64,000 bases of DNA from JAVJSD01 sp040219575 (GTDB lineage: Bacteria; Planctomycetota; Planctomycetia; Pirellulales; Pirellulaceae). Shown piece after piece: positions 9,440 to 18,369 of this stretch. Position numbers and translations under genes: made by a program. Under the pieces are notes generated by a model. It saw only the letters and a program-made list of their open reading frames with translations, had not been told where the DNA came from and ran no database searches. The DNA is taken from contig JAVJSD010000099.1 of assembly GCA_040219575.1 (NCBI GenBank), positions 24,782 through 88,781 of the forward strand, read 5' to 3'. Numbering within the stretch: position 1 is the stretch's first letter; every line of letters starts with the position of its first letter.

Positions 9440-9937
9440 TCACCTCACAAGGAGCGTTTGCCGGTCGCTGGCGACGACCTGGAATCCATCTTCCAGCGCC
9501 GCCGGCACGACGAATTCGGCTTTGCCGAGGCGCGGCAGGTCGGTGTCGTCGATCAGGACGACGGCGCGATGGTTCATCGGTGCAGCCAGGTACGCATCGG
9601 AGTGCCAGCGGCGGCCGTCTTCGCGCTCGGGATGCGGACCATCCAGATACAGGAGATCGATGCGGACCGGGAACGCCCGCAGGAAGGCGAGGGCGTCCGC
9701 CAGTACGCAGAACACGTTGGGACGATCGGCCGCCAGTTCGCGGGTGAGCTTCACGGCGGCCGGATCGGTATCAACCGACCAGACCGTTGCATCGGCAGGC
9801 CAGCGCAACGTGCTGTGGCCATCGGTGTCTCGCCAGCCACGGTTGCGGATGCCGCCCACTTCGACGATCACACGCCCGTTGCGCTCACGGAATGCCGCGA
9901 CGGCTTCATCAAACAGAAATCGGTTGGGTCGGGTCAT
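9440..9937 (-). CDS. Class I SAM-dependent methyltransferase-like protein
   Basis: The start chosen is the ATG at 9937, which overlaps the upstream stop as ATGA; a longer reading adds 25 unlikely residues. The 165-residue product has a Rossmann pattern: VIVEVGGIRNRG (glycine loop, degenerate), VWSVDTDPAA (acidic residue binding SAM ribose), then DLLYLDGPHP and VVLIDDTD, as in the Methyltransf_24 family of sugar O-methyltransferases. No target-specific motif is visible. Sitting between a sulfotransferase-like gene and a glycosyltransferase, it probably methylates a sugar or capping group. Confidence 0.65.
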   Translation of the reverse strand: MTRPNRFLFDEAVAAFRERNGRVIVEVGGIRNRGWRDTDGHSTLRWPADATVWSVDTDPAAVKLTRELAADRPNVFCVLADALAFLRAFPVRIDLLYLDGPHPEREDGRRWHSDAYLAAPMNHRAVVLIDDTDLPRLGKAEFVVPAALEDGFQVVASDRQTLLVR

Positions 9938-10479
9938 GTCGTGCTCCGGTTCAAATGTGGAAACGCAGCATCCGGCACTGGACGCCCGACGAATCGGCTT
10001 AGCGTTTGCCACAGGTCCGCTTCGGGCGTGGCGGCGATGTCGATCACGAGCAAGTCGTCCCGCCCGTCGAAATACCGCATGACGGCTTCGTGATGTTCAT
10101 CCCACGCTGCCGAGAATAGGTCGCGGTGGAATCGCGTGGTGCCCCAGTAGAACAGCCGGCGATTGAACCACTCGTCGCCTTTGGGCGGGTTCCAGCGCGC
10201 CATCCACCGCTCGACCGATTCGAGCCACGCGGCCTTGTCACGTGTCGTGAAAATGAAGCGGCTGCCCGGATAGAGGCGATCCGCCGCGCGCCACCAGCGG
10301 ACGAAGGGGCCTTCGATGAAGGCGTCGAGGCCGTCTGGCAGCGCCAGATCGGATTCGTGCCAGCGGTCCATGACGTGCGATCCGCGGTCATCCCAATGCA
10401 CCGCGTTAAGCCCCATCAGCCGCAGCGCGTCCGTCAGGCTGCGCGTTCCGGTGCGTCCCAGTCCAATGCCGAAGATCAT
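9934..10479 (-). CDS. Sulfotransferase-like P-loop protein
   Basis: The ATG at 10479 overlaps the preceding TGA (ATGA), giving 181 residues. IFGIGLGRTGTRSLTDALRL at the N-terminus is the PAPS-binding P-loop of the Sulfotransfer_4-type family, and RFIFTTRDKAAWLESVERW is the second conserved strand-helix (3'-phosphate binding region). Family members transfer sulfate from PAPS to sugars or peptides. The C-terminal segment FVGRPVPDAAFPHLN is the typical end of these enzymes, so the protein looks complete. Its place in a glycosyltransferase operon points to sulfation of a glycan. Confidence 0.78.
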   Translation of the reverse strand: MIFGIGLGRTGTRSLTDALRLMGLNAVHWDDRGSHVMDRWHESDLALPDGLDAFIEGPFVRWWRAADRLYPGSRFIFTTRDKAAWLESVERWMARWNPPKGDEWFNRRLFYWGTTRFHRDLFSAAWDEHHEAVMRYFDGRDDLLVIDIAATPEADLWQTLSRFVGRPVPDAAFPHLNRSTT

Positions 10480-11189
10480 GTTTGCGTCTCCTTGAGTTCC
10501 GCGTTTGCCAACCCGAGCCAATCGACGTCCCAGCGGGGTTCGATCTTGGCGATTCGCTCCGCAGCGCTTTGCCCGAGCCGTTCGTAGCCGTCCGTCCCCA
10601 TCGCCGAGATGTGCGTGGAGTGCGAGGTGAACCAGCGGTAGACGTAGCTTGGCCGCGGGTCGTGCTGGATCGGGTCGGCGCGGCGCAGCTTCGCGGCTTT
10701 GAATCGCCGCAACAGCCCCTGGTCCTGGCCGCTCTGGATGAACGGATAGCCGCCGACCTGCTCGAACGCAGTGCGGCGGAACGCCCATGCGCCGTGGAAG
10801 AGATACTGGTTCGACTTCCGTTGCAGGCGGTTTCGCTTGTCGTTGTAGATGACGGTCGGGATCGTGTAGTCGGCGTCGGCCAGCGCGGCCGCCGCAGCGG
10901 TCATGTGCCAGGGGAGATAGATGTCGTCATCGTCCCAGACGCAGTATGCGTCCACGTCCGCCGAAACGAGCCCGGCGCTGGCGTTGCGTTTCTCGCCCAA
11001 CGTGCGGAACCGAAACGGCAGCGATACGATCCGCCAACCGTCGCCCGTCTGGTTCTCGTATTGTCCGGCGTCATCCAGAACGACCAGTTCTCGCAGTTCG
11101 GCCGGGTAGTCCTGACGCAAAAAACACTCGATGGCGGTCGCCAGTTCCTTGGGACGCTTATACGTGCAGCAAATCGCGGCGATCTTCAT
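10476..11189 (-). CDS. Glycosyltransferase family 2 protein
   Basis: 237 residues with the GT2 layout: MKIAAICCTYKRPKELATAI nucleotide-binding strand, LVVLDDAGQ, and CVWDDDDIYLPWH carrying the metal-binding DxD. GAWAFRRTAFEQVGGYP and SGQDQGLLRRF are the conserved acceptor-side ED/QD-like motif region. The gene overlaps the next upstream transferase by 32 bases and the downstream sulfotransferase by four, so it is translated as part of one unit. Soluble; no membrane segment is seen. Confidence 0.85.
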   Translation of the reverse strand: MKIAAICCTYKRPKELATAIECFLRQDYPAELRELVVLDDAGQYENQTGDGWRIVSLPFRFRTLGEKRNASAGLVSADVDAYCVWDDDDIYLPWHMTAAAAALADADYTIPTVIYNDKRNRLQRKSNQYLFHGAWAFRRTAFEQVGGYPFIQSGQDQGLLRRFKAAKLRRADPIQHDPRPSYVYRWFTSHSTHISAMGTDGYERLGQSAAERIAKIEPRWDVDWLGLANAELKETQT

Positions 11190-11865
11190 GCCGAGCTCCT
11201 TTCAGCCAGGCTTCGCAGGCGCGAAGCAAGCGGGTGCGATGTGCGACGTGGCCCTTCCAATTGCGACCGTGGATCGAGTGCGGCGCAGGCAGCTCGTTTA
11301 CCGCGACGCGATGTACCCGGTTCAACCGGCCCGACGCCTGCCGCGCGACGTAGCTGAAGATGATGTCTTCGCCGTTGCCGACGGGCTTTCCTTCTCGCTG
11401 CACTTCGGCGAACGCCGGCGCGACCTGGAAGAACTGTGAGGCGTAGCGGCGCTGGGCGACCAGCACGCGGGTCAGCACGACGGGCGATTCGGCGTCGCCG
11501 CCGATATTGCGGGCATACGAGCCGTCCGGTTTCGGCGCGCGGCCGAAAACGCCGTGGACGATGTCAGGATCGTCGTGCCACGCATCAACCAGTGCCCGCA
11601 GCGATTCGCTCGGTAATTCGAGGTCGTCGTCCTGGATCAAGACACAGTCGTGGCGGGCCAGGCACGCGGCGGCGAAACGGGTGTAAAGCCCCATGTCCTG
11701 CGTGGCGTTGACCACGTTGGCCCACGGGTGTCGAAACGTGTCGGCCGGGTTGTTGTTCCAGACGATGGCCTCGTTCACGATGCCGCTGGCCTGCCAACCC
11801 GACAGGATGCGGGCCACATTGGTCGGCCTCTTCCAATTTAAAATGACGCCGGTCACGTTATTCAT
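11158..11865 (-). CDS. Glycosyltransferase (GT2-like)
   Basis: 235 residues. GVILNWKRPTNVARILSGW opens the nucleotide-sugar domain and CVLIQDDDLELPSESLRALV holds the DDD metal site at about residue 78. The middle segment (VVLTRVLVAQRRYASQFFQ, GNGEDIIFSYVARQ) resembles the acceptor region of small cytosolic transferases acting on surface or O-linked glycans. It begins with an ATGA overlap with the GT4 gene. It is closer in layout to the 8683-9435 product than to the GT2 next door, so the cluster contains at least two transferase subfamilies. Confidence 0.8.
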   Translation of the reverse strand: MNNVTGVILNWKRPTNVARILSGWQASGIVNEAIVWNNNPADTFRHPWANVVNATQDMGLYTRFAAACLARHDCVLIQDDDLELPSESLRALVDAWHDDPDIVHGVFGRAPKPDGSYARNIGGDAESPVVLTRVLVAQRRYASQFFQVAPAFAEVQREGKPVGNGEDIIFSYVARQASGRLNRVHRVAVNELPAPHSIHGRNWKGHVAHRTRLLRACEAWLKGARHEDRRDLLHV

Positions 11866-12929
11866 GCCGCTGCCCTCCCTTCAGTGGCTACGGAATCCAA
11901 GAGACGCTTCCAGCCGGCCCACAGCGCGTCGGGACTCGCTAATTCCCCCACCAGTCGCTCGCGGGCGGCATGGACAATTCGCATTCGCAGTTCTTCGTCG
12001 TAAGCGAGTGCGGCCGCGTAGTGGGCCAGTTCCTCGTCGCAACCGCCGAGAAAGCCGGTCACGCCGTGGTCGATCATTTCCCGCCAGCCCCATTCGTTCT
12101 GAGCGACGATGGGCACCCCGGCGGACATCGCCTCCAGCCCGACGCGGGGCCAGTTCTCGCGAGCGCCGCCGTTGACCGGCAGCGTGCAGTGCAACTGGCG
12201 GAAGTAGTCGCGCGCCGGCAGCGCCATCGGCGTGAGGCAATCAGCCCAGGCCGGCGGCGGACCGAGCTTCTTGTGCGTCCGCTCGTCCATGCCGAGCATC
12301 ATCGCTCGCTTGTGGCGGTACTGGATGCGGGTGTAAATCGGCCAGGTGTTGCTGGACCACTTGTCGAGGTCAGGCCGCGCCGCACGCCCCACGACGAACG
12401 CTTCACCATCGGCATGCGGACGCGGAGCGAACTCCCACTCCTCGAAGTCGAATGCGCCCCGGATCAGATGGCCCAGGCCGGGGTTGTAACCGAGCTTCGT
12501 CAGCTCCGGTTCGAGCATCGAACGCTGGAACTCCGACTGAAACACGAAGGCGTCGAACGGCCCGCAATCGCGGTAGAACGTTCGCTCGTCGTTGAACAGC
12601 CACGTCATGCAATTGACCCACGCCAGCCGGCAGCCGAGGTCGCGCAACCGCTTCGCATGGGAGAGAAACGCCGAATTACAGAAGCTGACGACCGTCGCGC
12701 CGGCCAGGCCGGGCACCTGATCGAGCGTTTCCGGCGTGGCGTCGTGCGTCACGCAACCCAACGCATCGACGCGGGCCCGCCACTTGGCGTCGGTTCCCCA
12801 CGTCGGGATCATGTGAACGTCGGCGTCGAAACGCCGCCACAGCTTGACGGTATGCCAAGCCTCGGTGCAGGCCCCGCCGAGGTCACCCGGATAGCCCATC
12901 AAGAATATCTGCATCGTTGATTTCTCCAT
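11862..12929 (-). CDS. Glycosyltransferase family 4-like (GT-B) protein
   Basis: 355 residues, GT-B fold. The N-terminal acceptor domain begins MQIFLMGYPGDLGGACTEAW; the C-terminal donor domain ends with the retaining-GT4 signature ENWPRVGLEAMSAGVPIVAQ and GWREMIDHGVTGFL, in which the first acidic residue of the E-x7-E motif sits in LEAM. The ATG at 12929 overlaps the stop of the poly-serine gene (TAATG), which directly couples this enzyme to the putative substrate protein. It might add the first or the bridging sugar; that order is inference. Confidence 0.85.
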   Translation of the reverse strand: MEKSTMQIFLMGYPGDLGGACTEAWHTVKLWRRFDADVHMIPTWGTDAKWRARVDALGCVTHDATPETLDQVPGLAGATVVSFCNSAFLSHAKRLRDLGCRLAWVNCMTWLFNDERTFYRDCGPFDAFVFQSEFQRSMLEPELTKLGYNPGLGHLIRGAFDFEEWEFAPRPHADGEAFVVGRAARPDLDKWSSNTWPIYTRIQYRHKRAMMLGMDERTHKKLGPPPAWADCLTPMALPARDYFRQLHCTLPVNGGARENWPRVGLEAMSAGVPIVAQNEWGWREMIDHGVTGFLGGCDEELAHYAAALAYDEELRMRIVHAARERLVGELASPDALWAGWKRLLDSVATEGRAAA

Positions 12930-15298
12930 TACGAGAAGGATTCAGAGGAACTCGGGTTTTCCGGCGGTGGCGTTTCGCTCGTGCTTGGCGTGCTCGACGA
13001 TGCCGTGGGGGCGGTCGTGCTGCTCGACGAATCGCTCGAACTTGATGAAGACGGATCGGGTGCCGGCGCGGTAGACGTGCTGGGCGTGGGCGTACCGCTG
13101 CCCGAAGGAGTCGCCGTTGAACTGCTGCCGCTGGGAGCTGGTGCGCTGCTGCTTGTCAATCCGCTCTCGGACGACGATGGCGTCGACGAACTGCTCGACG
13201 CCGCGGCGTCGCTGCTCGACCCGCTCGACGAACTGCTTTCCGCCGATGACGAACTCGACGACGAAGTGCCGGGAGTGGAAGAACTGGGCGTCGGCTCGCT
13301 GCTGGGCGGTTCCACACTGGACGATGGCAAGCTGTGGCTGCTGGACGGCGAATCTGAACTCGACGACGAACTGCTCGAACTTGATGGGGCAGAACTCGAC
13401 GAAGAACTGTCGCTCGAGGATGGCTGGCTGCTCGACGATGAACTCGACAAACTGCTGGCGCTTTCCGATGAAGAGCTACTGCTCGAACTACTCGATGACG
13501 GTTGGCTGGACGAAGGCTGACTCGACGATGGTTGACTGCTACTGCTCGACGATGGCTCGCTGCTGGAGAACGAACTCGATGAAGGTTCGCTCGAAGAGCT
13601 CGACGACGAGCTGGATGAACTACTGCTCGACGACGGGCTACTGCTGCTGGAGCTACTCGACGACGGTTCGCTGGACGAGGAACTTGAACTGCTATCGCTG
13701 GATGACGATTCGCTGCTCGAGGATGAGCTGGATGACGAACTGCTCGACGAATTGGAGGAAGATGAACTCGACGAGTTCGATGATGGTTCGCTGGACGAAG
13801 AGCTCGACCCGCTGCTGCTGGACGAGTCAGACGACGAACCGCTACTGCTGCTCGATGAACTCGAACTGGAGGACGAACTTGACGAACTCGGATTGCTGCT
13901 TGAGGAGCTGGACGAACTGGAAGGGCACTCGCATTTCGGCACACAGATCTTCTTGCCGCAGATCGTGATCTCCCAGCAATCGCCGGCGTCCTGCACATCG
14001 AACTGAGCGCAGGGGTCGGGATTCGAAGTGCTGGGGCTCGACGGCGTACTGGGGCTTGACGGGGTGCTGGGGCTGGAGGACGTGCTGGAATCCGACGAGG
14101 ACGAACTCGACTCGCAGCAGATCGGCACCTGGCAATCTTCGCCATCCTCAATCGACACCAACTGGCCGCACAAGAACGTCAGCTTCTGCGTGGGAAAACG
14201 AACGGTGTCTCCGTCGCGCGTTGGGCATGGGATGAGCGTTTCGACGGTCGTGGTCAAACCGTGACCGGGCGGGCACGATGGCTCGCTCGATGATCCCGAC
14301 GAACTGCTTTCGCTGGAACTGCTGGAGGATGAGCTCGACTCAGACGAACTCGAAGATGAGGAGCTTGATGAGCTGGAGGACGACGAGCTGCTCGACGAAC
14401 TGCTGGATGAACTGGACGACGAGGAGGAACTCGACGAATCACAGCAGCCTTCGCCAAGCTGAACAACTTCCCACTTGCGGCTGTCGGCCATCCACTTGGC
14501 CCAGCCAAATGTGCCAGCGGGAACGCTGTCGGTCGGATCGCAGCATTCTCCCGATGATTGCGGTTGGCAGATGTCGGGGCAGACCACGCCGATCGAATCG
14601 TAAATGGTGAACGGGCAGTCAACTTCGCACCATTTCAGGTCGTCCGGCATCGGCGTCGGGCACGACACGTCGGCGTTTGAGCCGTTGTAGATGACGCGCA
14701 CCGCGGACGCGGAACCGCAGCGCGACAGCGGAGAGATCAACCGGAATCGCCGCATGTCGTCCGGGTAATTCGACAACCGGACAACGGCCCATTGACCGCC
14801 GGTTCCACCTTCTCGCCACAGAATCCTGGCCGAACCAACAGGCCGACTGACCAGCGCCGTCGGATCGCAATGCTTCACGTCGGCAAATTCGTGGCAGGGG
14901 TCTTCGACCTCGATGTAGGCCGGACAGACCCCCGAAACCCACGCGCGGCCGATCTTGCCGTCGCGTAGCGGGTCCAACAGGATCGCGAACCGCGAGAAGT
15001 GGAGCGGATGCTTCGGTTTGACGCCTTCCAACGCGACCTGATTCTTGAACTCGCGCAGGTGGTCGCCCGGCGAAATGATCGGCGAGTCGATCCCCAGCAC
15101 ATGGAACCGCAGCCGGTCGTCGCCGCTGTTATTGCGAACCTTGATGATGTCGCCCTGGCGAATCTGGTCCAGCGCCTCGGCGAGCTGGTCGTGCTTCTTC
15201 CCCTTCTGCTCACGAACGGTGTCGAGAAACGAGTTCCACACCTCCGCTGAAATGTCGAGCGGCTGGCCGGCCTGCGTCTTCTTGTATCGGTCCGCCAT
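12929..15298 (-). CDS. Poly-serine phage tail-associated protein (putative glycoprotein)
   Basis: Start ATG at 15298, four bases after the upstream stop (789 residues). Residues 1 to about 280 are an ordinary folded domain (MADRYKKTQAGQPLDISAEV, then a Cys-containing segment). From about residue 281 the protein is mostly Ser, broken by Glu, Asp, Gly, Pro and Thr and by two small cysteine-rich modules (SCPPGHGLTTTVETLIPC and DPCAQFDVQDAGDCWEITIC, the latter ending KKICVPKCECP). The last quarter shifts to Ser/Thr/Pro/Ala. Location at the end of the tail operon suggests a tail tip, fibre or decoration protein; Ser/Thr density and the adjoining glycosyltransferases suggest O-glycosylation. Not a coding artefact: the first 280 residues and the tight spacing on both sides support this frame. 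Confidence 0.8.
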   Translation of the reverse strand: MADRYKKTQAGQPLDISAEVWNSFLDTVREQKGKKHDQLAEALDQIRQGDIIKVRNNSGDDRLRFHVLGIDSPIISPGDHLREFKNQVALEGVKPKHPLHFSRFAILLDPLRDGKIGRAWVSGVCPAYIEVEDPCHEFADVKHCDPTALVSRPVGSARILWREGGTGGQWAVVRLSNYPDDMRRFRLISPLSRCGSASAVRVIYNGSNADVSCPTPMPDDLKWCEVDCPFTIYDSIGVVCPDICQPQSSGECCDPTDSVPAGTFGWAKWMADSRKWEVVQLGEGCCDSSSSSSSSSSSSSSSSSSSSSSSSSSSSSSSSESSSSSSSSSESSSSGSSSEPSCPPGHGLTTTVETLIPCPTRDGDTVRFPTQKLTFLCGQLVSIEDGEDCQVPICCESSSSSSDSSTSSSPSTPSSPSTPSSPSTSNPDPCAQFDVQDAGDCWEITICGKKICVPKCECPSSSSSSSSSNPSSSSSSSSSSSSSSSSGSSSDSSSSSGSSSSSSEPSSNSSSSSSSNSSSSSSSSSSSSSESSSSDSSSSSSSSEPSSSSSSSSSPSSSSSSSSSSSSSSSEPSSSSFSSSEPSSSSSSQPSSSQPSSSQPSSSSSSSSSSSESASSLSSSSSSSQPSSSDSSSSSSAPSSSSSSSSSSDSPSSSHSLPSSSVEPPSSEPTPSSSTPGTSSSSSSSAESSSSSGSSSDAAASSSSSTPSSSESGLTSSSAPAPSGSSSTATPSGSGTPTPSTSTAPAPDPSSSSSSDSSSSTTAPTASSSTPSTSETPPPENPSSSESFS
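12935..14455. repeat. Low-complexity serine-codon repeat tract
   Basis: A degenerate microsatellite-like stretch built from mixed TCG, TCC, AGC, AGT and TCA serine codons (plus strand looks like gac/gaa/ctg/ctc alternation). It is interrupted near 13925-14020 and 14110-14280 by the two cysteine-rich modules. Because serine codons are mixed rather than one triplet repeated, the protein sequence, not the DNA, appears to be what is maintained. Confidence 0.8.
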
Positions 15299-15300
15299 TG

Positions 15301-16086
15301 CTACGTCCCGATGCCCAGGCCAGAGAAATCGCCATACTCGTAGACCCGCTCCACGTAGGCGGCGATTGGCTTCTTGATGAGCACCTTGGCGGCGTTGTCT
15401 TCCTCGTCGGCGAAACGCACCCAGAGATAATGCCAGCCTTCCTTGTCGATGCCGGCGATGTTGCCCAGTTGCAAGCCGCTGGCATTTGGGCTGGCGGCGA
15501 ACCGGAACGTGATCTCCCAATCCTCGAAGCCGCGCTTCGCGCCCGACGCCCCGAGGAACAATACCTCTCCCTTGGCGAAGCCCTTAAATCCGGCGTCGTT
15601 GACCCGCCCGGTCAGAAAGAACAGCGTCGCCTTGTACGCGCCGGTCACCAGGGCGTCGTCGATGTAGTGCGTCTCGGTAAAGTTGTAGACCGGGACCGTG
15701 ATGTCGGTCCCTTCGATTTGGTCCTGGTTGACGCCGATGGCGCTCTGGAAGTCGGGTGCGACCTCGCCCGGGGCCGGATAGCGATTGATCGTCTCAATCG
15801 CCTGGCTGATATGCTGCGTGCCGCCGCCAGTGTCGAAGGTGAACTGCGACTCGCTCTCGAACTTGACGTACTGAACCGCGCATTCCCAAACGCCGCTGCC
15901 CAGCGTCTTGATGGAAAAGCTGTCGCGTTTCAGCCCGTCGTAGATGGCCGGCGCGGTGGCGGCGACAAGGGATTTGACCAGTAGATCGTCGTCCGTGCCT
16001 TGCACGACGTACAGCAACTCCGTCGTCGGGCTTTCGCTCTCCGTCGCTTCGCGGCTATCGAATTTTTCGTCGATGGTGATGGGCAT
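15301..16086 (-). CDS. Phage tail protein, hypothetical
   Basis: 261 residues, no signal peptide or membrane segment. It starts six bases after the tape-measure gene and ends three bases before the poly-serine gene. The sequence is mainly beta-strand-like (EFxVQGTDDDLLVKSLVAA at the N-terminus, WECAVQYVKFESESQFTFD, LYLWVRFADEEDN-type strands), consistent with a distal tail or baseplate hub component, which is what normally follows the tape measure in siphophages. No named family recognised. Confidence 0.7.
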   Translation of the reverse strand: MPITIDEKFDSREATESESPTTELLYVVQGTDDDLLVKSLVAATAPAIYDGLKRDSFSIKTLGSGVWECAVQYVKFESESQFTFDTGGGTQHISQAIETINRYPAPGEVAPDFQSAIGVNQDQIEGTDITVPVYNFTETHYIDDALVTGAYKATLFFLTGRVNDAGFKGFAKGEVLFLGASGAKRGFEDWEITFRFAASPNASGLQLGNIAGIDKEGWHYLWVRFADEEDNAAKVLIKKPIAAYVERVYEYGDFSGLGIGT

Positions 16087-16092
16087 GACAAT

Positions 16093-18081
16093 CTACTGCG
16101 CGAACACGAGCTTCCCTTGCTTGGCCTCGTCGAGCAGGTCCTTGGTGTTGACCACGATCTGTTCCGCCGCTCGCGCCGTCCGCTCGGCCAAGCTGTCCGC
16201 GCCGAGCCCGCGGGCGGCTAGCGCGTTGAACGTGCCTTTGACTTCCACCTTCCGCTCTTCTTCACCCAGCGCGCTGCCGCTGAACGACAGGTCGTCCTGC
16301 AGTTCCTTCAGCCGTTCCGGCTCGCCCGACTCCGCTTCCGCCCGCTTCTTGGCGGCCTCAGCGATGGCCTCCTGCCATTCCCGCCGCGCGTCCGCTAGCT
16401 CGCTTTCGGTGCCGGCCAGATCCTCTGCAAAGCCGCGCTGACGACGGGCGTGCTCTTCCTGTTGCATCTGGGTGAGCGTTTCTTCCGCGCCGGCCCGGTC
16501 GCGTTCGATCTGGGCGCGGCGTTCCCGTCGCTCCTGATCTCGCCGTCCCACCGCCTCCAGCATCTTGTTGTCGGCGGTGGCGTTGGCTTCGCTCGTTTCG
16601 CGGTTGATGCGATTGACCTCGGCGTCAACGTCGACGTCTTCGTCGAACAGCGATTTGAGCCGCACCCACGCCTTCTTGATGAACCCGACCGTGGTGTGCC
16701 ACGACTTGGTAAGCAGGTTGGTGAAGACCGACCAAGCGTCGGCAAGAAAGCCGACCGTCTCGGCCCAAGCCACTTCAATGCCCGCCCAGGCGTCGTTGAT
16801 GATCTTGGCCAGTCCGTAGACCGCATCGGTCCAGAGCGAGAGAAAGAAGGTCTTGGCCTTGATCCATAGACCGTTGAGAAAGTGGATGCCTCGTTTCCAT
16901 TCCATCTTCAGCGTTAGCCACAGGATCTTCGCCGCCAGCCCGATGTCGCCCGCTGCGAGGGCGTCGCTGATTCCCTTCCAAGTGGCGAGCGCGTCGTCCT
17001 TGAGTACCTGGAATCGCTCGCCGAGCCAGGCCAGCGCTTTGCCGCCGAGCCCCGTCGCGTACAGCAAATATCCGCCCAGCGCCACGACGGCAATGACCAC
17101 CAGTCCAATCGGCGTGAGCAATAGCGCGATGATCTTTCCCAAAATGGCAATCGCGGTGCCGACCGCGCCGATGACGGCAACCAGCCCGCCGATCACCGCG
17201 CCGATGCTGGAAATCAGCGTGCCAAGAATAATGAGTCCGACACCAGCGGCGACGACCGCTGCGGCGATCTTGAAGATCGTGACAACCAGCGTCTTGTTCT
17301 CTTTGATCCATTTGATGGCGGAGGAGATGAGGGGCGCGATGTTTTTCTGCATCTCGGTCAGCACGGGCGCAAGCGCCGCACCGATCTGCACGACGATGGC
17401 CTGCAGTTGCCGCTTCAGCCGGTTCAACGCATCAGTCAATTCGGCGGCGGACGTGGCGTCTTCGTCGGACATGGTGATGCCCAGCCGGCGTGCCTCCTCC
17501 TGCAACGCCTCGATGGAAGCACGCCCGCCGGCCAGCATGGGCAACAGTTCCCGACCGCTACGACCGAAGACGTTCAGCGCGATGCCGGCGCGGAGTGACG
17601 GGTCCTCGATCTTGGAAATGGCCTCGGCCAGCAGCTTGAACCGTTCCTCCGGGCTGGCTTGCTTGAACTGCTCGACGGAGACGCCCAGCATGTCCAAGAG
17701 GTCGGTCGAGGTTTTCAGGCCCCGCTCGACCATCACCGAGAAGCGGGCCATCGCCGCCAGGGAGCGGTCGAGTTGATCGATGGATGCGCCGCCCTGTTCG
17801 GCGGCAAAGCCCAGTTCGCTCAGCGCCTGCGCCGAGAAGCCGGTCCGCGCCCGCATCTTGTCGAGTTGGTCCCCGGTGGAAGCGAAGAGTTTTGCGGCAC
17901 CAAGCAGCGGCGCGAGCATCGCCGCGCCGGCGGCGGCCACTCGCAGGCCCATCGCCCGAACACCAGCGCCGAACGCCTGCAGTCGCTTCGACGCGCGGGC
18001 CAGACCGCGAACGAGGCGGTTGTCTTTCGTGTACAGCTCGACATAAGCTGCGCCGGCGCGGATGGCTTGGGCCGAAGGCAT
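16093..18081 (-). CDS. Phage tail tape measure protein
   Basis: 662 residues. The N-terminus (AAYVELYTKDNRLVRGLARASKRLQ) and the segment DQLDKMRARTGFSAQALSELGFAAEQ match the TMP core region that starts tape measures. Residues about 255-355 form several hydrophobic membrane-like helices rich in Val, Ile, Ala and Gly, and the C-terminal third (from EDVDVDAEVNRINRE to RREWQEAIAEAAKKRAEAE) is long charged coiled coil. These are the standard three parts of a tape measure, which sets tail length and is ejected into the membrane during infection. Length implies a moderately short siphovirus tail. Confidence 0.93.
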   Translation of the reverse strand: MPSAQAIRAGAAYVELYTKDNRLVRGLARASKRLQAFGAGVRAMGLRVAAAGAAMLAPLLGAAKLFASTGDQLDKMRARTGFSAQALSELGFAAEQGGASIDQLDRSLAAMARFSVMVERGLKTSTDLLDMLGVSVEQFKQASPEERFKLLAEAISKIEDPSLRAGIALNVFGRSGRELLPMLAGGRASIEALQEEARRLGITMSDEDATSAAELTDALNRLKRQLQAIVVQIGAALAPVLTEMQKNIAPLISSAIKWIKENKTLVVTIFKIAAAVVAAGVGLIILGTLISSIGAVIGGLVAVIGAVGTAIAILGKIIALLLTPIGLVVIAVVALGGYLLYATGLGGKALAWLGERFQVLKDDALATWKGISDALAAGDIGLAAKILWLTLKMEWKRGIHFLNGLWIKAKTFFLSLWTDAVYGLAKIINDAWAGIEVAWAETVGFLADAWSVFTNLLTKSWHTTVGFIKKAWVRLKSLFDEDVDVDAEVNRINRETSEANATADNKMLEAVGRRDQERRERRAQIERDRAGAEETLTQMQQEEHARRQRGFAEDLAGTESELADARREWQEAIAEAAKKRAEAESGEPERLKELQDDLSFSGSALGEEERKVEVKGTFNALAARGLGADSLAERTARAAEQIVVNTKDLLDEAKQGKLVFAQ

Positions 18082-18093
18082 GGGACGCTCGAA

Positions 18094-18369
18094 TTACCTC
18101 TTGTCAACAAACACACGTTTCAGGACACGAATGCCCACCTTTTCAATCGAGACTGGCTTCCGCTCGATGAGCGGATGGAAGTCGGCGGGCAAGTACGGTC
18201 GCGAACGCTTCTTTGGGTTGCGATGCACGTTGGCAGTCAATGCCATCAGCGCCGCCGTGTGCGACCACTGGTCCTGCCGTCGTGCATCGCACATCCAGAT
18301 CAGTTCCCGCAGCGTTAGCGGCCCCGGATCAACGCCGACGATGCCGGCGAGTTTCCAGATCAGTTTCCA
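18094..18369 (-). CDS. Tail assembly chaperone C-terminal part (gpT-like), reached by -1 frameshift
   Basis: This frame encodes WKLIWKLAGIVGVDPGPLTLRELIWM and continues to AALMALTANVHRNPKKRSRPYLPADFHPL, a pattern I know from small proteins next to tape-measure genes. It has no ATG until 18294, inside the conserved region, and it overlaps the end of the 18360-18818 gene in the -1 frame, with no stop for a long way upstream. That is the lambda G/GT arrangement. The overlap includes GGAAAC just before the zero-frame TGA, a weak slip site (AAC to AAA). Independent initiation at 18294 is the alternative. Spacing to the tape measure is 12 bases. Confidence 0.6.
   Translation of the reverse strand, partial: WKLIWKLAGIVGVDPGPLTLRELIWMCDARRQDQWSHTAALMALTANVHRNPKKRSRPYLPADFHPLIERKPVSIEKVGIRVLKRVFVDKR

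Noticed and set aside
12981..14610. Long open frames on the plus strand opposite the serine tract (Asp/Glu/Leu-rich)
   Set aside because: They are the complement of mixed serine codons; no ribosome site, no family, and the minus frame is continuous with a folded domain and fits the operon.
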